64,000 nt of DNA from contig RPFO01000877.1 in the NCBI GenBank assembly GCA_009746045.1, forward strand, positions 1-64,000, given 5' to 3'. The notes under the pieces were generated by a model. That model made no database searches, had not been told where the DNA came from, and saw only the letters and a list, made by a program, of their open reading frames with translations. Below are positions 18,742 through 27,321 of this stretch, piece by piece. Every line of letters begins with the position of its first letter. The first letter of the stretch is position 1. The DNA is from Mesostigma viride. Its lineage: Eukaryota > Streptophyta > Mesostigmatophyceae > Mesostigmatales > Mesostigmataceae. A program made the translations under genes and the position numbers.

Positions 18742-19572
18742 TCAGACTCGCCCCCACATAATGTTAGGCCTCGTGGCACGGTCTTCGACATTCCACCTCT
18801 TGAACATGGAGTTCCGCACACGTTTACATTGGCCCAGGCCCCATCGGCGTACGAGCGCTCGGCTTGGTGGATACTTCTCTCCCAGTTTCATGCACGACAC
18901 GCGGTTCCTGGTCGGCCTCTTCCTCGGCATCTTAGTCTTTTTACACTGACCCATGTCCCTACGCCTTTGCAGTGCCTTCCGACCAGCGGGGCACGGAGGC
19001 GGCATGCGTTTCATGCCTTTCGTGGCCATCCACTCCCTCAGGTGCTTCATTCGAAGCCCCCTCTGATTGGAAGGGACGGGAAAGCCGGTCCTGTCTGCAA
19101 AAGATATTACCCTCGCGATGCGCGCCTCGGCCGACTGGTATGGCCTGGCCGGTTTCCAATCCACCGGTACGGGCCTGGTGAGCCAGGCGGGTTTGGCGGT
19201 TTTTTTTCTCCTAGCCCTCACGGGCAATGCCATCGGGAACTCGTCGATCGTCGGCGCTGTCTGCCTTGTTCGCACCATTTTGCTGCCTGTATGTATCGTA
19301 CCTAAGCGCGCAGATTTTTTTTTTGACTTCGCGTCCTTTGGGGCGTAGGCCCTCCATGAAGTGTGCTCACCGCCACCCTCCAATTCTCTTATGAACGCGT
19401 CAGTGTCCGCAATCATCTTATTGAACCTGGCATCTTCAGCTGCCTGTTTTTTACCGATATTCCGTTCCTCCCGGAGATCTGCCTGGTACTTTTGACGTTG
19501 CGCGGGGGTCATTTTTTTGTACAGATTCTTGTCACCTGCTTTCATCAGCCTCGACCTTGTGGAGTGATACAT
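18742..19572 (-). CDS. basic protein sharing a module with the OTU protein
   Basis: 276 aa, strongly basic. The N-terminal 60 residues are helical and charged. Residues about 150-195 (RIARVISFADRTGFPVPSNQ, then LREWMATKGMKRMP) align with the OTU protein's RTGY...LRAWMKQVGMARIP segment. The tail has repeated Trp/Gly-Gln-Cys-Lys elements (MGQCKKTKMPRK and LGQCKRVRN) and four Cys that could bind metal. No named family. High charge suggests a DNA-binding or virion-core protein; this is inferred from composition alone. Confidence 0.6.
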   Translation of the reverse strand: MYHSTRSRLMKAGDKNLYKKMTPAQRQKYQADLREERNIGKKQAAEDARFNKMIADTDAFIRELEGGGEHTSWRAYAPKDAKSKKKSARLGTIHTGSKMVRTRQTAPTIDEFPMALPVRARRKKTAKPAWLTRPVPVDWKPARPYQSAEARIARVISFADRTGFPVPSNQRGLRMKHLREWMATKGMKRMPPPCPAGRKALQRRRDMGQCKKTKMPRKRPTRNRVSCMKLGEKYPPSRALVRRWGLGQCKRVRNSMFKRWNVEDRATRPNIMWGRV

Positions 19573-19698
19573 TCTTTTGTTTAGTATTACACAGGAGAAT
19601 TAATCACGCGCATGTGCGTCACTTGGGTTGCAATAATGCTCCTTCTTCCGTCGCTCTCGCACGCTGTCTAAATCCACATGTCCTCTCCGACGTGGGCA

Positions 19699-20922
19699 TT
19701 ATTTGGCACACATGCCAACCCTCCTGCTGACCCCCGTGACCCACACTGTGCGGCGGCCGCTGGGGTCGTCGGCCATGCGCACGTTGCCCGTGATCTGCCC
19801 GCCGTACGGCCCCAGGAGGTCCGCTACGAGCCCGGACGTCACGCGCTTGGTGAACGTGGACTTGTGTCCCAGGAAATCTACAAAGAACATCCTGCGAAAC
19901 TCGGACAGGGGGACGAAACCTTCCGGCTTCAGCACGACCAGGTCGCTGTGGGTGAGGAACAGCCGCATCATGCTGGCCAGGTTGCTAATGTCCAGCGCTG
20001 GTTCTCCGTCGTTGTCGTGGCGGTCCGCGTCCGCCCCGATGTCGCTCTCTTCCTCCTGGGCCGATCTCCATCCGAGCCTGGCCGTGAGCGCGTCGGCGTG
20101 AGGGTCGTCTTTGGGCCTCCACTTGTGGGAGGACCCTTGCGCCTTGCTGAAGGAGCCCGTTATCTTTTCCCTGATCTCCCTTATCCACGTGTTCATCCAC
20201 ACGGGCGCCGCCCCGCCCTCCTTGAGGATGTGCGAGCGGACTTGGCGGAGTCCCTTCAGATCCGCCAACTCGATTTCGGGGAACCCGTGACACTCCTCGA
20301 GGAACGCCTCCTCCGCGTCGGTGATATCCGTGAAGAGGCCGTGTTCGGCGGCGTACTTGACCATCCATTGTCGCATGTCCTTCTTGCTGTTCGCCGCATC
20401 CCTCCCGGCAAAGTACTTGTCCCCGTCGAACCAGACGGGAAAGGGCGGGAGCTCGCGACCGGGTCTGGGCAGGGGCGACACGATGGCCACGTTTTGCAGC
20501 CAGTGCCAGTTGTTCGGGGCCTCCGTGACGTACGCCGGGGCCGACACGCGCGCGAGGATGCCCCCCTTGGCGGACAGGATCGACACCCACATGCGCGCCT
20601 CTTCGGTCTTTCCGCCGGCGTCCACCGCGGCCAGCACGTCCATGTCGTAAGGGGGGTGTCCCTTCATATCCAGGAACGAGTCGAAGGCGGGCGACAGTCC
20701 GGTCTTTACGAACGGCCAGTCCACCATGTGGGAGGAGGGGGCCAGACAGGTCCCCACGAACTCGCACACGAGTCTCGCCAGCGTCTTGCGGTCGACGTCC
20801 AGTTTGGGTCGCGGAAGTGCCGCGACCTCGCACCATCCCGCACCAGGTGCACCACTCAGGGTCGGTCGCCGCGGCTCCGTGTCCATTTCGTCCTTTATGA
20901 CGATGGGCGAACGGGAGGACAT
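19699..20922 (-). CDS. hypothetical protein with possible C-terminal winged-helix region
   Basis: 407 aa, intact, not recognised. N-terminal half mixed alpha/beta, with WFDGDKYFAGRDAANSKKD near 170. Acidic low-complexity linker at about 295-325 (EEESDIGADADRHDND). The C-terminal approximately 85 residues (LFLTHSDLVVLKPEGFVPLS, then FRRMFFVDFLGHKSTFTKRV) look like a compact helical domain with a beta-wing, as found at the end of some replication proteins, but this is a shape argument only. Well separated from its neighbours by about 120 bp on both sides. Confidence 0.55.
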   Translation of the reverse strand: MSSRSPIVIKDEMDTEPRRPTLSGAPGAGWCEVAALPRPKLDVDRKTLARLVCEFVGTCLAPSSHMVDWPFVKTGLSPAFDSFLDMKGHPPYDMDVLAAVDAGGKTEEARMWVSILSAKGGILARVSAPAYVTEAPNNWHWLQNVAIVSPLPRPGRELPPFPVWFDGDKYFAGRDAANSKKDMRQWMVKYAAEHGLFTDITDAEEAFLEECHGFPEIELADLKGLRQVRSHILKEGGAAPVWMNTWIREIREKITGSFSKAQGSSHKWRPKDDPHADALTARLGWRSAQEEESDIGADADRHDNDGEPALDISNLASMMRLFLTHSDLVVLKPEGFVPLSEFRRMFFVDFLGHKSTFTKRVTSGLVADLLGPYGGQITGNVRMADDPSGRRTVWVTGVSRRVGMCAK

Positions 20923-21041
20923 GGTATGCTCGTGATATTGGGTGAGAAATGATTATGGCCCGTTTATACGCACCCCTGCGCCTATTTTGTTTTTCCTCTC
21001 CTACGCGAATATATATTCTCTCGTTACATCAGCTACCGACA

Positions 21042-22010
21042 ATGTCGAGGAAGTGTTCCGCTGTGACGGAGAGAGGGTCCGCGTGCAAACGACCGCGCAC
21101 TCACTGGGCGACCACGTGTTCCCAGCACCTCATGGCTTCGACTCGCCCCCGTTACCGTCGCGCGGTCAGAAGGGGCAGGAGGAGGCACAGGACGGCGCAG
21201 GAGGGGCTTCGGGGGGTAGGCGACATGCTAATGACCAGGCCAAAGGTGGCGTACGGATCAGACTCCGGGGATTCTGACGAAGAGAGGGTCCGAGAACGAG
21301 AGGCACTGGCCATGATTGCCAAAGCTCCCAAACCTCCAAATGGTTTCGTTACGAGGATCTCGCCTAGACAATTGGCAAGCAATGAGGCGTTCCTCAAAAG
21401 GCTCGCCCGCGTGCCTAACCCTCCCACGAGGATTGATAAGGAGAAGATCGAGAGAGCGCGAGTGAAGAATATGCTCGCGATGCTGGCTCGCTTGCCAAAT
21501 CCTCCAACGCAGGCGGAGAGAGACAAGAGAGAGAGAGCGCGAGTGAAGAAGACGATCGCGATGCTGGCCGGCTTGCCGAATCCTCCGACACAGGCGGAGA
21601 TAGCAATGAGAGATAAGGCGCACGAGAGGGAGGTGCTTGCGATGCTGGCCCGCTTGCCTAACCCTCCGACACAGGCGGAGATAGCGATGAGAGATAAGGC
21701 GCACGAGAGGGAGGTGCTTGCGATGCTGGCCCGCTTGCCGAACCCTCCGCCTGCAGTCAGGCGCGATAATAGGACAATAAGGCTACTTGAAGATTTTTTC
21801 GGACCCGGACCGACGACGATAGCCCACGCTATGAGATCACATGGTAATCCGACGGGTCTACATCCTAGATTAAAAAAATCAAGTAGCGTCGAGCACGCTG
21901 CATGTGCAGAGCCTGCGCGCTTTCGAACTCAGGACCATGCATGGCGCATAATCCGGAGAGATGTCCGAGTAAGGACTATCGGCAGAAATGGTCTATGGCG
22001 ATCTCGCTAG
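21042..22010 (+). CDS. C-C-C-H zinc-motif protein with LARLPNPPTQ repeats
   Basis: 322 aa from ATG 21042, which lies about 30 bp after a TATA-like ATATATATTC. N-terminal motif Cys-x-Ala-x-Thr-x2-Gly-x2-Cys-x10-Cys-x2-His, then Arg-rich sequence. The central region has five repeats of about 30-33 residues, each ending in LAxLPNPPTQ and carrying AMRDKAHEREVLAM-type helices; the last two are nearly identical, indicating recent duplication. The repeat signature also occurs in the inverted-repeat gene (2104-2865). The frame upstream of 21042 is unlikely to be coding. The last 60 residues have a different, Arg/His-rich composition. Function unknown. Confidence 0.65.
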   Translation: MSRKCSAVTERGSACKRPRTHWATTCSQHLMASTRPRYRRAVRRGRRRHRTAQEGLRGVGDMLMTRPKVAYGSDSGDSDEERVREREALAMIAKAPKPPNGFVTRISPRQLASNEAFLKRLARVPNPPTRIDKEKIERARVKNMLAMLARLPNPPTQAERDKRERARVKKTIAMLAGLPNPPTQAEIAMRDKAHEREVLAMLARLPNPPTQAEIAMRDKAHEREVLAMLARLPNPPPAVRRDNRTIRLLEDFFGPGPTTIAHAMRSHGNPTGLHPRLKKSSSVEHAACAEPARFRTQDHAWRIIRRDVRVRTIGRNGLWRSR

Positions 22011-22106
22011 GAGAGGAGGGCGGCGCTAGAGAGTGCAAATCTAGCCTCGGACCGCGCACTGCATGCCCGCTTGACACACCGGCGCCCACCACGTCGTGGC
22101 TGAGGT

Positions 22107-22615
22107 CTACCTGGGGGCGGGGAATCCTTCGCGGAGGAGCATCCGCTTGTGTTTATCGTTGTATTTCTTCCTCATCTCGAAATCGTTGTGCAAGAACCAC
22201 GACTCGATCTGGTGCTCCAAGTCCGGCCGCTGTTGTAGCAGTCGGTCTCTGTTCGCCTGGTTCCGTCGTCTTTCTTCGCCCGCCCTTTCTTCGTCGGCAG
22301 TGATGAGACGTTTCAGCTCTGGCGCTTGACGGGCCAGCTCACGAGCGTCGTTGTCGTTCCATGCGGAGGTATTGGATCCGCTGTTGATCTGTTCCGTGAC
22401 GCGTTCGGCCGCCATCATCTCTTCGTACCTGTCATCATCGTGCCATCGGGGGGGAAATGGATGGGAGGATCTTCTTCTCGGATCGCGCGCATGGGGTGCC
22501 TCTTTGCGTGTACCGCGCGGGCATGCACGCCACACAGAGAGCCGAACAAGGGCTTAAATCGGCACCGAGGGCCGCGTGTCGTCCTGGCCGTGCACCTGCC
22601 TGATCGTTTCTTCAT
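22107..22615 (-). CDS. C-C-C-H zinc-motif protein with charged helical tail (frameshifted)
   Basis: Starts MKKRSGRCTARTTRGPRC at 22615: Cys-x-Ala-x-Thr-x2-Gly-x2-Cys-x9-Cys-x2-His, the window's family motif. A one-base change at the G6 run near 22449 joins EEDPPIHFPP to WHDDDRYEEMMAAERV in the 22107-22535 frame. The C-terminus is Arg/Glu/Gln-rich helix (LLQQRPDLEHQIESWFLHND). Total about 169 aa. Lies immediately 5' of the tRNA gene on the same strand. Function unknown. Confidence 0.55.
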
Positions 22616-22658
22616 AACGGGCACATATAACATTTTGCACGCATTTTTATTTGTAATT

Positions 22659-22731
22659 GTGCTGGGCGGGTCTCGATCCCGCGACCTTCAACTCATAAGG
22701 TTGACGCCCTGACCAACTGGGCTACCAGCAC
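22659..22731 (-). tRNA. tRNA-Ile (anticodon UAU)
   Basis: 73 nt fold as a full cloverleaf: 7-bp acceptor GTGCTGG/CCAGCAC; D arm GCCC/GGGC around AGTTGGTCA; anticodon stem TCAAC/GTTGA with loop CTTATGA (anticodon TAT); 5-nt variable loop; T stem GCGGG/CCCGC with loop ATCGAGA. No intron and no encoded CCA. UAU reads AUA, a rare codon in such G+C-rich genes. The T-loop starts A-T instead of T-T, a small departure from consensus. Confidence 0.9.
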
Positions 22732-22874
22732 GATGGTTTATTATTATAAATCATAATCATTACACGATAAGCGCGACGGACAATTCATTCAGCCACACAT
22801 GCAAACATACCAACAAGTGCATTGTGTTAAGGGGTGAGTGCTACATAGAAACCTACATCACACTATCCAACACT

Positions 22875-25265
22875 CTAGTTGAGCGACTCCGACACCACGT
22901 CCAGCGTGGTCGTGCCGATGGCGCCCATGCTGTTGCTGGAGGTGATCGTGTTCGGGGCCGGCTTCATGAGGGCGCGGCTGTGAGAGCCAGACCCTCGCAC
23001 CTTGACGAGCTGCATGCTCTCGTCGCTGCCGATGCGGAATCCGTACGTGACGACCTGATCCGCGGCGTACATCTCCTTCCAACCGTACAGCTGGGTGTTA
23101 GCGGCGGTGATGGCGGCGGCGTTCACGCGGACATCGTCGTACCAGATGGCATACCCGGCCTGGTTCTTGCCCGGTCCCAGGGTCAGCGTGGGGGAGGCGC
23201 CGACGTCCACGGAGGTGGCAATGACGGCGACCGAGGCGCCGTTCAAGTACACCATGGTCGAAGTGCCGTCACGGACCAGAGCCAGCGTGAAGGACTCTGT
23301 GCTCAGAATGCTATAGGTGCTCTCAGCGCTCGCGGTGCCGTCAGACACGGTGACGTGACCGGCGTTGGTGACCGTGACGGTGGTGGTGGCGCCGGCACCC
23401 GCGTACGACAGCAGAACGAGACCGTTGGCGACGGAGCTGGAAAGGTCGGCCTTGGGAGTGATCTTGGTGATGATGCTGAAGGTGCCGGTGGGCATCGACG
23501 ACGCGCACGACCCGCTCTGGCTTCCGGAATCGTTGACCTTCAGCACACCATTGGAGACGGCCGCGCCACCGTTGAGGGTCACTACCTTGGCACCCACCTC
23601 GGACGTGGTGCCGGAGGTGAACTCCCAGCGCGTGTCATCGGCACCGGAAGCGAGGGTCGACAGCAGGACGTTGGTGCCGGGGGCGTACCGGTCGGCCTGG
23701 GCGATGGTGCGGGAGAACAGCAGCTGCCCGCCCTCGAAATGCCAGTACGAACCGGTGTTGTCGCCCTTGTCCTGGGATGTCTCGCCCGCACCCATGTGCC
23801 AGGTCATGGCACGGGAGCCGTAGCTCGCGTTGCCGGCCATGAAGACACCGCCGGCGTCGGACTTGGTGTTGTCGGTGGCCCCGTTTCCGAGGGTCAGGGT
23901 CTTGTCCTCAATGCGGAGGTTGGTCTCGGTGGTGGTGACGCTGTTGAGTGGGCCATCTACCTGCAGCTCGCCGGTGATCTTGATGATGCCGGACGTGGAG
24001 GTCAGCTGCAGGTCGCCGGCCGAGGTGGTGATCTTGCCACTGCCACCGGCGGTGGAGGTGAGCACGAGGTCCTTCTTGAGGTCGACGGAGACGGCGGCGT
24101 CCAGGGAGATGACATTGTTGGCGGTGGAGAGGGCGCTGTCGGTGAAGGTGACATCCTCGACGGACACGGTGCCGGCCGCGGACGTGATTGAGAGGCTGTT
24201 GGCGCTGGTGCTGACGGTGTTGTCGGTGACCTTGACGTTCTCGAGGATGACGGACTTGGTGGCGCCGGCCGTGATGGAGATGTCAACATCGGTGGACGGG
24301 GCGAGGGCCGCGTCGGTGAACACGACATCCTCGACCTGCACGGTGCCGGCGGCGGACGCCAGAGTGAGGGCACCGGAAGAGGTGCTGACGGCATTGTCGG
24401 CGACGGTCACGTTCTCGAGGACGACGGAAGAGCCGGTGCCGGCAGTGATAGACAGGTCACCACTGGCGACGGTCAGGGCCGCGTCAGTGAACACGACATC
24501 CTCGACCTGCACGGTGCCAGCGGCGGACGTGAGGGAGAGACCATTGGCGGACGTGCTGACGGTGTTGTCAGTGACGGTCACGTTCTCGAGGACCACGGAG
24601 GAGGTGGCACCGGCGGTGATCGAGATGTTGGCATCCGAGGAGGCGGTGAGGGCGGAGTCGGTGAAGATGACGTTCTCCACCTGCACGGTGCCGGCGGCGG
24701 ACGCCAGCGTAAGGGCGCCGGCGGAGGTGTCGACCGCTCCATCAGTGAACGTGACGTTCTCGACCTGCACAGTCCCCGACTGGGCGGCGAGGGTGAGGGT
24801 GCCGGACGACGTGCTGACGGCGTTGTCGGTGACGGTGACGCCCTCCACGACGACGGAGGAGGTGGCACCCGCGGAGAGCACGAGACTGGTGTCAGTGGCG
24901 GGCGCCATCTGGTTGTTGGTGAACACCACATCCTCGACGCGCACGCTCTGGGCCGCGGCGAGGGACAGCACGTTGTTGGCGGTGGAGATGTCGCTTCCGT
25001 CAATCTGCACTGCCTCAATCTGGGCTGCCCCGGAGAAGTCCAGCGCGCCGACCGTCAGGGTCCCGGAGATGTTGGTGTTGCCGAGGACGGTGACGAGCTT
25101 GGAGACACTGGATCCCTGTCCGGCATTGGGCTTGATGACGATCTTGTCCTGCGCCTGGATGGTGAGGTCCTTGACACTCGCGCCGGTCGCGGTGTCTCCC
25201 AGGATCTCGTTCGCGAGCACACGGCGCAACTTCGAGGCTCCGAGGTTTTCGCAGAGGGTGGCCAT
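22875..25265 (-). CDS. fibre-like repeat protein with LamG-like domain
   Basis: 796 aa, intact. N-terminus about 1-60 matches the fibre at 11392-14103 (VKDLTIQAQDKIVIKPNAGQ). Residues about 95-410 hold a dozen 22-27-residue repeats alternating GTVQVEDVVFTDAAL-like and SSVVLENVTVTDN-like units, typical of a beta-helix. Residues about 470-690 contain the shared SYWHFEGGQLLFSRTI segment and a LamG-like fold (MVYLNGASVAVI). The C-terminus after about 710 is again shared. The other fibre's extra LamG region is absent. Probably a virion surface fibre or host-binding protein. Repeat identity at DNA level suggests expansion by recombination. Confidence 0.7.
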   Translation of the reverse strand: MATLCENLGASKLRRVLANEILGDTATGASVKDLTIQAQDKIVIKPNAGQGSSVSKLVTVLGNTNISGTLTVGALDFSGAAQIEAVQIDGSDISTANNVLSLAAAQSVRVEDVVFTNNQMAPATDTSLVLSAGATSSVVVEGVTVTDNAVSTSSGTLTLAAQSGTVQVENVTFTDGAVDTSAGALTLASAAGTVQVENVIFTDSALTASSDANISITAGATSSVVLENVTVTDNTVSTSANGLSLTSAAGTVQVEDVVFTDAALTVASGDLSITAGTGSSVVLENVTVADNAVSTSSGALTLASAAGTVQVEDVVFTDAALAPSTDVDISITAGATKSVILENVKVTDNTVSTSANSLSITSAAGTVSVEDVTFTDSALSTANNVISLDAAVSVDLKKDLVLTSTAGGSGKITTSAGDLQLTSTSGIIKITGELQVDGPLNSVTTTETNLRIEDKTLTLGNGATDNTKSDAGGVFMAGNASYGSRAMTWHMGAGETSQDKGDNTGSYWHFEGGQLLFSRTIAQADRYAPGTNVLLSTLASGADDTRWEFTSGTTSEVGAKVVTLNGGAAVSNGVLKVNDSGSQSGSCASSMPTGTFSIITKITPKADLSSSVANGLVLLSYAGAGATTTVTVTNAGHVTVSDGTASAESTYSILSTESFTLALVRDGTSTMVYLNGASVAVIATSVDVGASPTLTLGPGKNQAGYAIWYDDVRVNAAAITAANTQLYGWKEMYAADQVVTYGFRIGSDESMQLVKVRGSGSHSRALMKPAPNTITSSNSMGAIGTTTLDVVSESLN

Positions 25266-25323
25266 GGTGAACGTGTATAGTATAGTTTTAGCTTTTTTTT
25301 TTCAACCGAAGCGAAAAATCGGA

Positions 25324-25809
25324 TCACCTGCGTCTGGAGGCGAGCTCCAGCAAGATGGCAAACGTGTCCCCCTTGAGGTCCAGAAGCTCCCTCGTGGGCG
25401 ACGGTATCGCGTAGATCTCCACGGTGACGGTGGGCACGCTTACGAGGTGTGGCGTGAAGGCGGCGGAGTCGTCCATGGGCGATTGTGGCTGGTAGATCTC
25501 CACGCCGTTTGGGACGACGAAGAAGTGTGCCTTGCCGCCGAAGTAGTGCTTCTTGTTGGCCATCGCGGTGGGGATGGCGGTCTGCACTTTCTCCACCTCG
25601 CGGTCTCCCAGTTTGAGTCTGACCGCGCTCGTCGTCGTGGCGGTGGCGGGGATCTGGGCGTACACGACCCTGCACGTCTCCACGTTCAGCACCGGCGCCG
25701 GCAGCGTGAACGTGGTCTCCCCCGGCCTGTTGGTGCCGGTGATGAGAACGCGGTGGGTCATCTGGCCGGGCGCGAGCGAAAGGGGATTGGTCGCTTGAAG
25801 GTTGGACAT
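25324..25809 (-). CDS. beta-rich putative virion protein
   Basis: 161 aa, intact, mostly beta-strand by pattern (TTFTLPAPVLNVETCRVVYA, then VRLKLGDREVEKVQTAIP). It lies directly downstream of the fibre gene on the same strand, with 58 bp between. Strand-turn composition and the context suggest a minor capsid or fibre-associated protein. No named family recognised. Confidence 0.5.
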   Translation of the reverse strand: MSNLQATNPLSLAPGQMTHRVLITGTNRPGETTFTLPAPVLNVETCRVVYAQIPATATTTSAVRLKLGDREVEKVQTAIPTAMANKKHYFGGKAHFFVVPNGVEIYQPQSPMDDSAAFTPHLVSVPTVTVEIYAIPSPTRELLDLKGDTFAILLELASRRR

Positions 25810-25831
25810 ATCTACTACCAGTACGGAGAGG

Positions 25832-26095
25832 TTAATTTAACACGAGCCGGGAGCAGACCTCGGTCGTGAACCAGTCCGAAAAAGAGATGTGGTCCGTCGG
25901 GGGGCACTCGAGTTTGTCCAGCTCGCCCACCGCCTTGTCGACCGCCTCCCTCACGACAGACCCCGGTAGATGCGTGATACGGTGGATGAACTTGTTGACC
26001 TCCTCTCGCTGGCTGTCCGTGATCTCTCCGCATATCATGGAGTCGGCCATCATCCCCTTGATAAAAACGTACACCAATTCTCGAATCATCTTCAT
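25832..26095 (-). CDS. small hypothetical protein
   Basis: 87 aa, helical, with no membrane segment. It contains EEVNKFIHRITHLPGSVVRE and ends CSRLVLN. Its start at 26095 is back to back with the plus-strand gene at 26097, so both must share a very short promoter or use sequence inside each other. Not recognised. Confidence 0.5.
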   Translation of the reverse strand: MKMIRELVYVFIKGMMADSMICGEITDSQREEVNKFIHRITHLPGSVVREAVDKAVGELDKLECPPTDHISFSDWFTTEVCSRLVLN

Positions 26096-26096
26096 A

Positions 26097-26474
26097 ATGG
26101 CGAAGAGAGATTATGTGGAGCGGTACGCGCACCTCGATTTCAAATCGGTGCCCCCGCCGATGACGGCCAGGACGTGCGCGTGGCTGTCTCGCGTGTCCGG
26201 GGTTCCGCTCGACCGATTTAAACCTCACATCATAGTTGACAACCGCGTCATGGGCAATCAGTGCACGTCATCGCGCGCACTATCTACGGACCCGTTCGCC
26301 ATGTGTACGGTGCGGCAGGGGGGGATTTACCCCCTCCCTCCCGACCACCCGTTTGCAGACGGTGCGCCTCTAACGGCGGAGGAAAAAAATGGGAGTGGAA
26401 AGTATACGGACGCAGCGGAATCATGTCGACGCCCCTATCATTCGCTTCAGAGCCAAATCAAAACCGAGTGGTGA
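26097..26474 (+). CDS. small hypothetical protein
   Basis: 125 aa (MAKRDYVERYAHLDFKSVPP) from ATG 26097. The first about 100 residues look like folded protein. The end overlaps the next gene's start (26423) and follows an A7 run near 26385, so the real C-terminus may lie in another frame. Divergent from 25832-26095. Not recognised. Confidence 0.45.
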   Translation: MAKRDYVERYAHLDFKSVPPPMTARTCAWLSRVSGVPLDRFKPHIIVDNRVMGNQCTSSRALSTDPFAMCTVRQGGIYPLPPDHPFADGAPLTAEEKNGSGKYTDAAESCRRPYHSLQSQIKTEW

Positions 26475-26695
26475 TCCTCAACGACGCCTCCGCGTACCCG
26501 GGCGTGCCGACCGCCGACTCCACCTTCGACCCGTGGCTTAACGCCGGGTCGTACCATCGCGAGTTCTACGCCGTCCCCTCCGCCGTCGCCCCTAGCGGCT
26601 CCGGCACCGGCGTGGGGAACATGAAGTCCATTCTGGAGAGCATTTACTCGGACGACAACACGTCCAAGATCTTCCGCCGCACACCCAAGTATTGA
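26423..26695 (+). CDS. small hypothetical protein (virion-like composition)
   Basis: 90 aa from ATG 26423: MSTPLSFASEPNQNRVVILN, then Pro/Ser/Gly-rich turns and an acidic-helical end (SILESIYSDDNTSKIFRR). Overlaps the preceding gene by about 50 bp in a different frame. The low-charge, turn-rich sequence resembles small virion proteins, but no family is recognised. Confidence 0.45.
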   Translation: MSTPLSFASEPNQNRVVILNDASAYPGVPTADSTFDPWLNAGSYHREFYAVPSAVAPSGSGTGVGNMKSILESIYSDDNTSKIFRRTPKY

Positions 26696-26735
26696 GCGTC
26701 GTCAAAAAATGTTCACAGGCATATCATAACGAGGC

Positions 26736-27181
26736 ATGTCTTGTACGGCATGGACCAAAACCGGAAACCGTTGCAGGAACAGAGCCACTCTTACGGGGTA
26801 CTGTAAATTGCACGGGGCGGCGGGCGGGGGGCGCCCATAGGGAGGAGGCACGGGGTGAGATCGTTCACATCGGACAGGGTGGGTGATCACGCGAGGAGGT
26901 ACATGAAGATGGTGGAGCCTCTCGTGAAGAAATACAGCGGGCACGGGGGCGGGACAGACGGTCGCAAATTCAGAGAGATGTTGCTGGACCAGTACGCGGC
27001 CCTGCAGACCCTGTCGACGCGACTGAAGCAGACGGGGGATGAGGTTTTAAGGAGACAGCCCGTCCGCCAAATGATAAAACGAGGCCAGCGCACGCCTGCC
27101 AGGAACCTGACCCACGCGGTGTCCGCCTCTCGCGTCCGGCCGCAATCGAGTGGGGCGCCGATGGGGTGGCTGGTCGGGTAG
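26736..27181 (+). CDS. C-C-C-H zinc-motif protein (frameshifted)
   Basis: The literal frame from ATG 26736 (MSCTAWTKTGNRCRNRATLT) ends after 34 codons. A one-base extension of the G6 run near 26827 joins it to the 26855-27181 frame. The motif is Cys-x-Ala-x-Thr-x2-Gly-x2-Cys-x9-Cys-x2-His-Gly, one of the cleanest copies here. The remainder is a basic helical segment (YMKMVEPLVKKYSG, LLDQYAALQTLSTRLKQTG) with an Arg-rich tail. Corrected length is about 148 aa. Function unknown. Confidence 0.6.
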
Positions 27182-27321
27182 ATAATTATGCTTATAATAC
27201 AAAGGCGATAACGATGACTCTTTTCCCCCGTTCCCAGCACGCGTGCATCATCGGGGCCGACGATGCGTTCGAAGGCCCCGAGTACGAATCGACCGCCAGT
27301 TCTCGCGCGAAGGAGGACGCA

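Noticed and set aside
21880-21960. Possible second tRNA near a TTTCGAACTCAGG sequence
   Set aside because: No matching acceptor, D or anticodon stems can be paired.
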